From an uncultured Methanolobus sp. (lineage in GTDB: Archaea > Halobacteriota > Methanosarcinia > Methanosarcinales > Methanosarcinaceae), in NCBI RefSeq assembly GCF_963665675.1, contig NZ_OY762426.1, forward strand, positions 992,001 to 1,056,000: a stretch of 64,000 nucleotides of DNA, given 5' to 3'. Each line of letters starts with the position of its first letter. The stretch's first letter is position 1. Positions 46,330-54,731 of the stretch are shown here, piece by piece. The translations under genes and the position numbers were made by a program. The notes beneath the pieces were generated by a model that saw nothing but the letters and a program-made list of their open reading frames with translations, searched no databases and had not been told where the DNA came from.

Positions 46330-47265
46330 TTGAGTTCTGAAAAGACAGTTCTGAAGGATTATGGCCCGATGCTTGTTATGGCGGGCATCATACTGGTGGT
46401 ACAGATCACGGCGTTGCTTCTGGCTGCGCCAATGAATGCAAATGACATGCAGGCTTTTGAAGACCCGGACTCGACTGCTAACAGCATCTACTACATAGGT
46501 CTCATCCTGGTATTCACCGGTTTTTTGCTGCTGGCCATTAAAAAGAACATGGAATGGATAATACAACTTGTGATACTGCTTGCGGTCGGAGCCACCATGT
46601 ACTATGTCTTCTATGCATTGCTTTCACTTGTTGACATATCAGTCATGACAAACAACATAGTATCAGGACTTGTAGCTGCCATACTCACAATACTGCTCTA
46701 CAAATTCCCTGAATGGTATGTTATTGATACAGTAGGACTTATCATCGGAGCGGGAGCCAGTGCCATATTTGGAATATCCCTGTCAATACTGCCAGTAATC
46801 GTACTTCTGGCATTGCTTGCAATCTATGATGCAATCTCCGTTTACAAGACAAAACACATGATAGACCTTGCAGAAGGAGTAATGGACCTTCACCTTCCAA
46901 TCCTCTTTGTGATTCCAAAACACCTGAAATACTCATTCATTGAAGATTCACTCAACAAGGAAGAAGGGAAGGAAAAGGAAGCATTCTTCATGGGTCTTGG
47001 TGATGCTATAATGCCAACAATCCTTGTGGTTTCAGCAAACGTATTCCTTGTACAGAAAGCTCTTGAACAGAGCACTACAATTGCATCCATAGGGTTCATA
47101 TCCTATCCTGCCATCGGTGCAATGATAGGGACTATTATCGGATTTATGGCACTGAGTATTCTGGTAATGAAAGGAAAGCCACAGGCAGGTCTTCCATTCC
47201 TCAACAGCGGAGTTATATTAGGATATTTAGCAGGAGTGTTGCTCAGCGGAGCACCACTCTACTAA
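46330..47265 (+). CDS. Presenilin/signal-peptide-peptidase family intramembrane protease
   Basis: The 311-residue protein has nine hydrophobic helices. The two catalytic aspartates are in AIYDAISVY (D167) and MGLGDAIMP (D225), and the C-terminal KPQAGLPFLNSG corresponds to the PAL motif. The archaeal homologue PSH from Methanoculleus is the structural model of this family. It cleaves membrane helices. The start is TTG 46330, preceded by GGAG at 46318-46321; an earlier TTG at 46300 is less likely. An IS66 element lies 10 bp downstream of its stop. Confidence 0.92.
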   Translation: MSSEKTVLKDYGPMLVMAGIILVVQITALLLAAPMNANDMQAFEDPDSTANSIYYIGLILVFTGFLLLAIKKNMEWIIQLVILLAVGATMYYVFYALLSLVDISVMTNNIVSGLVAAILTILLYKFPEWYVIDTVGLIIGAGASAIFGISLSILPVIVLLALLAIYDAISVYKTKHMIDLAEGVMDLHLPILFVIPKHLKYSFIEDSLNKEEGKEKEAFFMGLGDAIMPTILVVSANVFLVQKALEQSTTIASIGFISYPAIGAMIGTIIGFMALSILVMKGKPQAGLPFLNSGVILGYLAGVLLSGAPLY

Positions 47266-47274
47266 TCTTATTTT

Positions 47275-48896
47275 GTAACTATTCAGCCTATCTCATTTCC
47301 ACCAGGCTGCTTTCTCTATTTACGCTCAATTCTGCAATAAATAAACAAGTGGATTCCCATTGAATATTTCACTAATCGAGTCTATAACCGATAGAGATTT
47401 CTTGTTCACAGTAGAAACGTATCCTCTAATGCGGCAGAAATTTCTAGCCCCTTGTTCACTACGGAAAGTACCTGATATCTTCTGCTGTACCTTCGTCATT
47501 CTGATATCTCTTTCCGCCTGATTGTTATCAAACGAAACGTCCGGGTCGTACATAAACCGCAAGATATCCTCCTTAAACCTCATGAACCGATCCAGCAGGT
47601 TCTTTGCTGCAGTTTGCTTCTTACGTCCTCGTTTTTTAGACTGCACATCTGATTCCGGATCAGGAGGAATTTCGTTCATTCCATAACAGGTAATGTGATC
47701 ATAATCCTCACTGAACTTTTGAATTAGTTCAGTATCTAAAAGACCATTATCTACCTGGTGTTTGATGCACACCAACAGATCACTCATTAGCTTTGGCCAC
47801 TCTTGATCACTGTTTTCAGCAACTCCGGTTAACTCTCTTAACAGATGTGCATTACATAATGAATGCTGGCAATCATATTTGTAGTACGGTTTCCAGAAAT
47901 CATGTGTTGCAACACCAGTATAACCTGGCAGGATACCCATGGAGTCCATTGCTTGCGACCCTCTTTTTTTATGTACAAAATAATATGTGAGGTTCTTAGT
48001 ACCTGCTACATGAAGCCAATTACGGGATGCGTTTATTCTTAAACCTGTTTCATCCAGGTTGATAGCATGAGATTGCTTCAGGAGATATCTCACTCCGCTT
48101 TCAAATGCTTCAAGTTTATCATAGCAATTGCGTTCGATGTTCACTATTGTAGCAGGACTGATCCTGCATCCTAAAATATCAGAGAACAATTTGACAACAC
48201 GCTGATAGGGAAGTAGCTGGTTAGTGTGCAAATAAACTGCAAAGGACCTAACTCGATGACCATATTGAGTTGGCTGAGTTACACCATCCGGAAAAACTGC
48301 TTTGTTCATATGAGAACATTCAGGACATTTTTTTATCTCACAGCGATGTTCAATGCACTTGATGGTTATTAGAGGAATGTCAAAGACCTGTCTTCTTTCA
48401 TAATCAGGGGACACAGAAACTAACGATCCCCCACACTTGATGCATTTGTCTATATGATGAACAACAAGTTCATCCGGTTCATCATTCATTCTCAGTGTAG
48501 TACCTGGATGACCATTTTGTCCACCAGCAGATCGATCACTCTTTTTTCTCTGAGTTTTAACCTTCGGCTTTTTCCGTGCATAAGAATCAGTGGAAGGTGG
48601 TTTGCTACTATTGCAACTATTCTTATCAAGCATTTCTTCCAGATGCTTGACACGTTCTTCAAGCTGTGCAATTTGGAGAGCTTGTTGTTCGATGATCAGA
48701 TTTTGTTGTTCAATGATTCCAAGTAACCGAGTTACAAGTTCTATTACTGCTTCTGGACCAGCTTCATAAACCGCAAGTATTTCTTCTCGTTCCATTCGAA
48801 TCCCCTCAGATCAACAGAACTTTTATTATCAAAGTTAGAATGAAGTCATAGTATATTGATTTTTGCTTTATTGGAGAAGGAGGGCTGAATAGTTAC
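47275..48896 (-). mobile_element. IS66-family insertion sequence
   Basis: The 1622-bp element is bounded by GTAACTATTCAGCC (47275-47288) and its exact complement (48883-48896). It is flanked on both sides by CTTATTTT (47267-47274 and 48897-48904), a perfect 8-bp target duplication of the length IS66 makes. It encodes only the large transposase, without tnpA or tnpB, like the shorter ISBst12 subgroup. The perfect duplication implies a recent insertion between the presenilin-type gene and the CMD gene. Confidence 0.93.
47326..48795 (-). CDS. IS66-family transposase (TnpC-type)
   Basis: The 489-residue protein has an N-terminal leucine-zipper-like coiled coil (IIEQQNLIIEQQALQIAQLEER in part), the KPPSTDSY motif, a zinc-ribbon region (CIKCGGSL, CEIKKCPECS), and the DDE core with NLDETGLRI, CNAHLLREL and DNNQAERDIRM. 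The C-terminus GARNFCRIRGYVSTVNKKS is typical. It is full length with no frameshift. Confidence 0.95.
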   Translation of the reverse strand: MEREEILAVYEAGPEAVIELVTRLLGIIEQQNLIIEQQALQIAQLEERVKHLEEMLDKNSCNSSKPPSTDSYARKKPKVKTQRKKSDRSAGGQNGHPGTTLRMNDEPDELVVHHIDKCIKCGGSLVSVSPDYERRQVFDIPLITIKCIEHRCEIKKCPECSHMNKAVFPDGVTQPTQYGHRVRSFAVYLHTNQLLPYQRVVKLFSDILGCRISPATIVNIERNCYDKLEAFESGVRYLLKQSHAINLDETGLRINASRNWLHVAGTKNLTYYFVHKKRGSQAMDSMGILPGYTGVATHDFWKPYYKYDCQHSLCNAHLLRELTGVAENSDQEWPKLMSDLLVCIKHQVDNGLLDTELIQKFSEDYDHITCYGMNEIPPDPESDVQSKKRGRKKQTAAKNLLDRFMRFKEDILRFMYDPDVSFDNNQAERDIRMTKVQQKISGTFRSEQGARNFCRIRGYVSTVNKKSLSVIDSISEIFNGNPLVYLLQN

Positions 48897-48945
48897 CTTA
48901 TTTTTAGATTTAAATCTGGATTTAGATCTTAGAGAAAAAAATAAT

Positions 48946-49413
48946 TCAGTCTTCCTCAGGAAGTTCTGAATTGATATTGCATATTGAGCAGTTCGCAGAT
49001 GAGGCGATGCTCTGTTCCTCGTCAGTAAAAGCATTATCTACAGAACGGGTTCCTTCTGCAAGGACCGCTGCTGTTGACACGCTGCTGGCTATAAGGACTG
49101 AATCAAATATCTCCTCTCTTGATACACCAAGCCTTTTTGCAATCCTTACATGAGTCTTCAGGCAGTGCTCGCAGCGAAGTGCTGATGCCACTGCTATGCT
49201 GATAAGTTCCACAGTCTTAGGGTCCATGCGTTTGAATTCACGCATAACACTGTTCTCGTAGATCATTCTTGATATGAAAATTTCCGGCATATCCTTCATA
49301 AAATTAGTAATGTAGGGGATTTCTCCATATCTTTTCTCGACATCTGCCAGAATTTCATCAACAGCATCCTCTGGTTCCTTTTCAAGAAGCTCTTTGATTT
49401 TTTCAAGTTCCAT
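48946..49413 (-). CDS. AhpD-like carboxymuconolactone decarboxylase family protein
   Basis: This 155-residue protein has the CMD fold with an intact redox motif CEHCLKTH in AVASALRCEHCLKTHVRIAK, which in AhpD-type proteins works with peroxiredoxin or thiol partners. The C-terminus adds a second pair, CSICN, not usual in the family. It lies 48 bp downstream of mmp7 and in the same direction, so it may be read with the methyl-coenzyme M reductase activation operon. Confidence 0.87.
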   Translation of the reverse strand: MELEKIKELLEKEPEDAVDEILADVEKRYGEIPYITNFMKDMPEIFISRMIYENSVMREFKRMDPKTVELISIAVASALRCEHCLKTHVRIAKRLGVSREEIFDSVLIASSVSTAAVLAEGTRSVDNAFTDEEQSIASSANCSICNINSELPEED

Positions 49414-49460
49414 AATAACCCCGGATAAGTTTCAAACATCACAAACGTTTTTATCGAGCT

Positions 49461-50399
49461 TTAAGCTGTGAATCCTACCTCAGATTCACGTTTGATTTTG
49501 ACCAATATATAATTTTTCATACGGGATTTTGTGATGATTGCCATATCAGAAAGCCTGACGCCTTCATCAAATTCAAGATCCTCCACCCTTTCATGGAACT
49601 CATCATATGGAAGTTTCACACGCAGGCCATCAAGCTGAAGGGTCACAGGTGCAGGAGAGAATACATCGAATATCTCAGGTATCTGTTCGTGTATCTCTTT
49701 CATAACTCTGGGAGGGAGCACTGCAAGCGGGTCCTTCGCAAGATCCTCACGCATCTTTTCCACAACTCCCACTACATTTTCAAGCAAATTATCAAGAGAA
49801 CTAAGTTCTCCGGGCTTTCTCAGACGATGGGCAACCCTGCCGATACCGCCAACATAAAGGTCAGCACCAACTACTTCCTCAGTCTTGATATTATCTGGCC
49901 CTCCTGCAACAATCTTCGGGACTGTCACGCCTTCAAGAAGCTTTGGTTTCTTGTTCTTGATACAATCTGCAAAAGTACCGAATGAGAAAACTGCAAGGTC
50001 ATGCTCATTAATGAGCTTCCTCTCGTAGTTATCAGAAAGTGATACCCTTCTGCCCATACCCCTTGCAAGACCGAGCATATTGGTGTTTGCGCCTCCCCTG
50101 CGCATGAATTCCGCAACATCACATGCAGAGTGCGGAAGGTGATGGGATGCAAGAGTAGGAGAAACCACAGCTATCTCAGTACCGGTAAGAGGTGCACGTT
50201 CCAGCTTACCGAGAAGTTTCTTTCCAAGCTCTTCGATGAGGTGGACATCCTCTCTTGGAATGAGCATCACAAGTGTAACCTCAGTGGCTGCCGGGACTTT
50301 CTGGATAAGATATCCGCCAAGATCTTCCAGAAGTTCGGTAATAAGAGTGTGCTGGTGAATTCCACCCTCATAGATATAAGGTTCAAGAACTGCTGCCAT
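49461..50399 (-). CDS. mmp7: Methanogenesis marker protein 7
   Basis: The 312-residue protein begins MAAVLEPYIYEGGIHQHT and has LIPREDVHLIEELGKKL, SPTLASHHLPHSACDVAEF, and RRGGANTNMLGLARGMGRR, matching the family present in nearly all methanogens. Mmp7 has been reported as a part of the ATP-dependent activation complex of methyl-coenzyme M reductase. The ATG at 50399 overlaps the mmp17 stop by one base (TAATG), so it is translationally coupled; a longer frame to 50450 is out of line with the family. Confidence 0.85.
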   Translation of the reverse strand: MAAVLEPYIYEGGIHQHTLITELLEDLGGYLIQKVPAATEVTLVMLIPREDVHLIEELGKKLLGKLERAPLTGTEIAVVSPTLASHHLPHSACDVAEFMRRGGANTNMLGLARGMGRRVSLSDNYERKLINEHDLAVFSFGTFADCIKNKKPKLLEGVTVPKIVAGGPDNIKTEEVVGADLYVGGIGRVAHRLRKPGELSSLDNLLENVVGVVEKMREDLAKDPLAVLPPRVMKEIHEQIPEIFDVFSPAPVTLQLDGLRVKLPYDEFHERVEDLEFDEGVRLSDMAIITKSRMKNYILVKIKRESEVGFTA

Positions 50400-50995
50400 T
50401 ATTCGTCCTCCTGAAGTTCCGTTGCAATATCCTGTGCTTCCTGTATCCACTCTTTCTTGAGAATGTCCTCGGTTGCCGCAAAAACAAAAACATGTTTGTC
50501 CATTGAGTGGTATCGCACCCTGAAACCTTCCGGTGTTGCGCGGATGGCCATTTCAACAAGTCTGGACTGAAGAGTCTTCTGGGGGTCCGCAACAACAAGA
50601 TTTTTCAGGAATTCCACTTCTTCATCGAGATTCCCTGCAGTCAGAATAAGAGTCTTCCTTTCAGGCTGGCGTACACCTGCACGTCCGTATTTTGCCCAGA
50701 GTTGTTCAAGTAATTCAGGAAGGTATTTTTCCTGTTCAATTGAAATTGTGACTTCTTTTGTAAGATGATTTGTAACATCAACACTGCCCATGTCAGATAC
50801 TTTCACAGTTGGTTGACTCCCCCTAAGGATAATAGCCATCATGAAAAGAGAATCTTCGGGTCTTACTCTCACTTTTATTCTTCCGATAGCACCGCCAAGT
50901 ACAAGTTCAGTGATTATGTCCGCAACTATGCTCTTGTAGGCATCGCCCTCTTCCGGTACCGTGGACTCTACAATGAAAGTCTCAAGAGGTTCCAT
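50399..50995 (-). CDS. mmp17: Methanogenesis marker protein 17
   Basis: The 198-residue protein carries FIVESTVPEEGDAYKSIVAD, ELVLGGAIGRIKVRVRPED and FMMAIILRGSQPTVKVSD, which fit Mmp17. Its place directly between mmp15 and mmp7 is the usual order in methanogens. It has been reported to co-purify with McrC, Mmp3, Mmp7 and AtwA in the MCR activation complex. A GGAGGAG ribosome site precedes the ATG. Confidence 0.83.
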   Translation of the reverse strand: MEPLETFIVESTVPEEGDAYKSIVADIITELVLGGAIGRIKVRVRPEDSLFMMAIILRGSQPTVKVSDMGSVDVTNHLTKEVTISIEQEKYLPELLEQLWAKYGRAGVRQPERKTLILTAGNLDEEVEFLKNLVVADPQKTLQSRLVEMAIRATPEGFRVRYHSMDKHVFVFAATEDILKKEWIQEAQDIATELQEDE

Positions 50996-50999
50996 ATAA

Positions 51000-52241
51000 T
51001 TACTCCTCCACGTATCCTGATGCCAGTAAAGCGCTTCCTACAGCACCGATCAAATGAGAGTTCGGTGGTACGAGAACATTGATCTTGAGCAGCTCACCAA
51101 GCGCCTTTGGAACTCCTTCGATAAGAGATGAACCTCCTACAAGAATAAGTGGTTCCTTAACATCAACTTCCTGAAGTTGCTGCTCGAATATCTGCTCAAC
51201 GACACTGTGACATGCTGCTGCTGCGACATCTTCAGGTGTTGAACCCTTTGCAAGTGAATTGACAAGTGACTGGATACCGAAAACAATACAGTAACTGTTC
51301 ATATCGACATTCTGTTCCATACCCTTAACCGCAAGAGCACCCAGTTCTGTAATATCCACACCAAGCCTCTTTGCAGTCATATCAAGGAAACGACCTGATG
51401 CACCTGCACAGATACCTCCCATAGTAAACATCCCGGGGATTCCGTCATCAACGGATATGGCTTTGTTGTCCATTCCACCAATATCAATTACAGTTGCATG
51501 GCCTTTCTGGGAGTCTGCAAGATAGACAGCGCCTTTTGAGTTGACAGTGATCTCTTCCTGTATGAGTTTGGCACCAAAGTGTTCACCGAGAAGGAAACGG
51601 CCATATCCTGTTGTGCCGATTGCCTGAATATCCTCTTCTTTAACTCCGGCTTCTTCAAGGGCCTGATCAAAAGCTTCCCTTGCACTATCAATAACTTTGA
51701 TAGTAGGCACCCAGCCAGAACCAATAATCTCATTATCCTTCATGATAACAGCTTTGGTGGTTGTTGAACCCGAGTCGAGTCCTGCTGTGAGACCGCTCTG
51801 CTTTTCTCTTGCAAGCAGGTGTCTGCGCCGTGCGATAGTTGTAAGAGCTTCCATACGTGTCAGCAGTGTTGCTGCAGTTGTACGCTCTGTAAATGAATAA
51901 CTGATAACCGGAAGATCTGAATGTTTGTTGATGTAACGACGTATTTCGTTTCTGACAATAGCTGCCTCTGCGCATCTAAAACATGAAGTGATAAAAACAC
52001 CATCAACATCAGTGATGCCTTCCACAACAGCCTTTGCCCTTGCCATCATAAGACGAAGATCCGGACTTGCGGCCTCAATTCCGAAATCCTTACCGATATC
52101 ATCAAGGATATCAATTTCAATTTCAGGGTAGACAAGTTTAGCATTAACACTTGAAGCCACAGATTCCAGTTCCCCATGCACACCTGCGTACTCAGAACCA
52201 CATGACACAAGTGCCACTTTTACAACAGCTTCTTCATTCAT
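51000..52241 (-). CDS. mmp15: Methanogenesis marker protein 15 (BadF-type ATPase)
   Basis: This 413-residue ASKHA-fold ATPase has the phosphate motif [12 protein letters not shown], the [12 protein letters not shown] motif and [13 protein letters not shown] with the cysteine that, in 2-hydroxyglutaryl-CoA dehydratase activators, helps bind a [4Fe-4S] cluster at the dimer interface. An N-terminal 150-residue domain with SCFRCAEA is added. It probably drives ATP-dependent electron delivery in nickel-cofactor or MCR activation. It overlaps mmp5 by four bases. Confidence 0.88.
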   Translation of the reverse strand: MNEEAVVKVALVSCGSEYAGVHGELESVASSVNAKLVYPEIEIDILDDIGKDFGIEAASPDLRLMMARAKAVVEGITDVDGVFITSCFRCAEAAIVRNEIRRYINKHSDLPVISYSFTERTTAATLLTRMEALTTIARRRHLLAREKQSGLTAGLDSGSTTTKAVIMKDNEIIGSGWVPTIKVIDSAREAFDQALEEAGVKEEDIQAIGTTGYGRFLLGEHFGAKLIQEEITVNSKGAVYLADSQKGHATVIDIGGMDNKAISVDDGIPGMFTMGGICAGASGRFLDMTAKRLGVDITELGALAVKGMEQNVDMNSYCIVFGIQSLVNSLAKGSTPEDVAAAACHSVVEQIFEQQLQEVDVKEPLILVGGSSLIEGVPKALGELLKINVLVPPNSHLIGAVGSALLASGYVEE

Positions 52242-52708
52242 TCTGTTGCCTCCTCTGATTCTTCTTTGACTTCATCAAGTGTTTTCAGGAACTCCGCGAT
52301 CTTGTAAACGAATTCCTGGCCTTCATCATCTGATTCCGGGAAATCCAGTTCAAGAAGCGGCATTTCCCGGCTTCTGATAAGATACTTGGTAAGTTCGTTA
52401 GTACGGGCACATCCCATGCAACCAAAAGCCATTGGAGATTCACCCACAATGATACCGGCTTCTGCCTCATCAATCATCGGACCTACGATGGCCATTCTTC
52501 CTCTTACACCTGCAGGAACTTCAACAGCCGCATACTTAAGACCGTGCTTTGGTTCCTCTGCCGTAATGTTCATGGGGGGAGAGTCAACACCAACGGTCGT
52601 GACCTTTTCCTTTATCTTTTCCATCATTGCTATGGGTGTGTGGCCGAACCTCTGCACCAGGTCAGAAAGGATCAGACTATTTGTAGGGTATATGATAACT
52701 TTAGCCAT
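52238..52708 (-). CDS. mmp5: Methanogenesis marker protein 5
   Basis: The 156-residue protein has [20 protein letters not shown] at the start and a CMGC pair in [20 protein letters not shown] (C97, C100), as in the Mmp5 family. The function is not known; the cysteine pair could bind metal or Fe-S. It lies between mmp6 and mmp15, and its ATG follows GAGGCAA. Confidence 0.83.
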   Translation of the reverse strand: MAKVIIYPTNSLILSDLVQRFGHTPIAMMEKIKEKVTTVGVDSPPMNITAEEPKHGLKYAAVEVPAGVRGRMAIVGPMIDEAEAGIIVGESPMAFGCMGCARTNELTKYLIRSREMPLLELDFPESDDEGQEFVYKIAEFLKTLDEVKEESEEATE

Positions 52709-52717
52709 GGTATTGCC

Positions 52718-53152
52718 TCATAAGCTGGATTCAACTATATCCTGAAGATCTTTCACTCCAAGTTTTTTCTTGTGCTCTGTCTCTTTAAGTGGAACATGTT
52801 CGTCGTATTTGTCAAGCGCTTTACCTATCATAGGAAGCATCATTGCCTCTTCCTTGAGGAAATAGAAACCAGGTCTTGAACCGCCTCCACGGGAAGCACG
52901 ACAGCGTCTGTCGTCACCTGGAGGGAAACCTCTTTCTTTTACGAAAATATGATTCTTATCAAGATCAACGATCTCTTTTACAACTTTGTTAACAGCCTCT
53001 CTGGGCCCGGTGACCATTGTCCCAAAACAGGTTTCTTTGATCACGATATCAGTACTGGATTCATATATCTTCATTGCAGCATCGATAGGCAGCACAGTGT
53101 CAGAACTTGTGACAACAAGCTTTGTTATGACATCATTACTATCATCGTCCAT
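52718..53152 (-). CDS. mmp6: Methanogenesis marker protein 6
   Basis: The protein has 144 residues from ATG 53152, which has AGGAGGA six bases upstream; an ATG at 53158 overlaps the mmp3 stop as ATGA but would touch that ribosome site. It carries TSSDTVLPIDAAMKIYESST, KETCFGTMVTGP and FPPGDDRRCRASRGGGSRPG, a family-typical, basic, cysteine-bearing loop. The function is unknown. Confidence 0.82.
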   Translation of the reverse strand: MDDDSNDVITKLVVTSSDTVLPIDAAMKIYESSTDIVIKETCFGTMVTGPREAVNKVVKEIVDLDKNHIFVKERGFPPGDDRRCRASRGGGSRPGFYFLKEEAMMLPMIGKALDKYDEHVPLKETEHKKKLGVKDLQDIVESSL

Positions 53153-53154
53153 TT

Positions 53155-54702
53155 TCATTCCTCCTTGCTGCTCTCTAATACATACATCAGATCGTTATCC
53201 TTGAAATGTTTGAGTTTCTCAGGATTCAGTATTTTTCCGATAATATTGGTGTTTCCAAGTCTCTCCCCTGTCGGACCGAAAAGGTCATCATCTGCTAACT
53301 TGACACCTATCATTCCGGCTCTCTTTGCAGCCTGGTTGGTAACACCTATTTCACCTGCAATTGTCTTAGCAGGAGTGTTCTCCGGGAAGATCTCCTTATA
53401 GGATTCCGCAGGTTTTTCAGCCTTGAAAATATAGGTATTCTCGTAGGTCATCATTATCGGAAGTTCACCAACAGGATTGTACTGAAGACCTACAGCATGC
53501 CTGAAGAAATCAAGTGTCTTTGGAGCAAGATCATCATAAAGTTCGATCTCTACAAGCATCTCAGGATCAACACCCTGAACTGTAACTTTCTTTTCATGCA
53601 GGATCTCAATAGTGGTTGATGGAGACTGTCTTACAATAAATCCATCGTCACCGGTATATCCTTCCTTAATGACTTCAATGCCCTGCTCCGCCATTTCGGC
53701 TTCTGCGTCTGCATTGGTCATTCCAAGAAGCATTACCTGGTCAGGAACAGATTCAAGCATCACCTTCTGATCTTTTTCTGCAATCCTTGCAAGCTCTATT
53801 CCCTGCACAACATGACCTACTACCGAATGCATGATCGATGAAGTGCGGGCATCTGTTGAAATGAAAAGTTTACCGGCACCGTATCCGACGGTCCTTACAA
53901 ATACTGAACCTGTAGACCTCGCCTCGAAATTCTCATAAGTTACCAATTCACCCTGAAAACGGTGATCGGATATAAATGAAGTTGAAAGATAATCAATATG
54001 GAATGTTCCATCCCTTGTTACTGAGAAGAAGAACTCTGCGCCTTCCGGAGCCAGTGGGTCTATCTCGATCTTAATGTAAGTAAAAATACGATAACCGTCT
54101 TCAAGTTTTGTTGAAAGATCGGTGGTAGAGATGTGCTCTCCTACTTTCTCCCATTCTACGACCGGTTCAATAGATAATATCCTGTCTCCCCTGTCAAGAT
54201 CAGAAATTACATGTTTTCCGCTTATTAGCTTTGCGAACACACCATCTTCAGGTGCGCCATATTCTGCGGAGTGACGGGTTTTACTTACTATAATGTGAGT
54301 GTTCGCAGCATCGCCACCGCCTGCACCAAAAAGAAGTGAGAAACGCTCCATATCGGAATTTCCACGCGCAAGTTCCATATCAGTGCTGAAAGGACCAAAA
54401 GCAAGTACATCCTTATTCGTCCATCGCACAGGAAGTTCTGTAAGGTCTTTAAAAATAGAAATCCAGCGTATGGAAGAGGGAGATGATTCATCCAGAAGTT
54501 CAATTTTGAACTCGCCTTTAGAAGTCTTTACCAGGTATTCGGTTGAAGCCTGTGACTTCTGGTCTTCCTTCTCTATGAGAATACCAATCGCTGTACCCTT
54601 TTTATAAGGGGCGTTTGACACCTTGATGGCGTCCTCAAGGGTTGAACTTTCGGGTAATTTCAGTTCCTGTCCGTTGATCTCTAACGTAATTTCGCCACTC
54701 GT
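53155..54702 (-). CDS. mmp3: Methanogenesis marker protein 3, probable ACG start
   Basis: The family is usually about 500 residues and begins with a beta-grasp-like MSxxITVEVNG segment. Here that segment, SGEITLEINGQELKLP, is encoded upstream of the first normal start (GTG 54621) and is preceded by ACG at 54702-54700 with GGAGGAG at the right distance, and by an in-frame stop further up. Starting at ACG gives 515 residues. The rest has FGAGGGDAANTHIIVSKTRH and, later, two cyclophilin-like stretches. Mmp3 is reported as a scaffold of the MCR activation complex. The start codon needs proof. Confidence 0.85.
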   Translation of the reverse strand, partial: TSGEITLEINGQELKLPESSTLEDAIKVSNAPYKKGTAIGILIEKEDQKSQASTEYLVKTSKGEFKIELLDESSPSSIRWISIFKDLTELPVRWTNKDVLAFGPFSTDMELARGNSDMERFSLLFGAGGGDAANTHIIVSKTRHSAEYGAPEDGVFAKLISGKHVISDLDRGDRILSIEPVVEWEKVGEHISTTDLSTKLEDGYRIFTYIKIEIDPLAPEGAEFFFSVTRDGTFHIDYLSTSFISDHRFQGELVTYENFEARSTGSVFVRTVGYGAGKLFISTDARTSSIMHSVVGHVVQGIELARIAEKDQKVMLESVPDQVMLLGMTNADAEAEMAEQGIEVIKEGYTGDDGFIVRQSPSTTIEILHEKKVTVQGVDPEMLVEIELYDDLAPKTLDFFRHAVGLQYNPVGELPIMMTYENTYIFKAEKPAESYKEIFPENTPAKTIAGEIGVTNQAAKRAGMIGVKLADDDLFGPTGERLGNTNIIGKILNPEKLKHFKDNDLMYVLESSKEE

Positions 54703-54731
54703 GCCAAACTCCTCCGTGTATATCTAAAATA

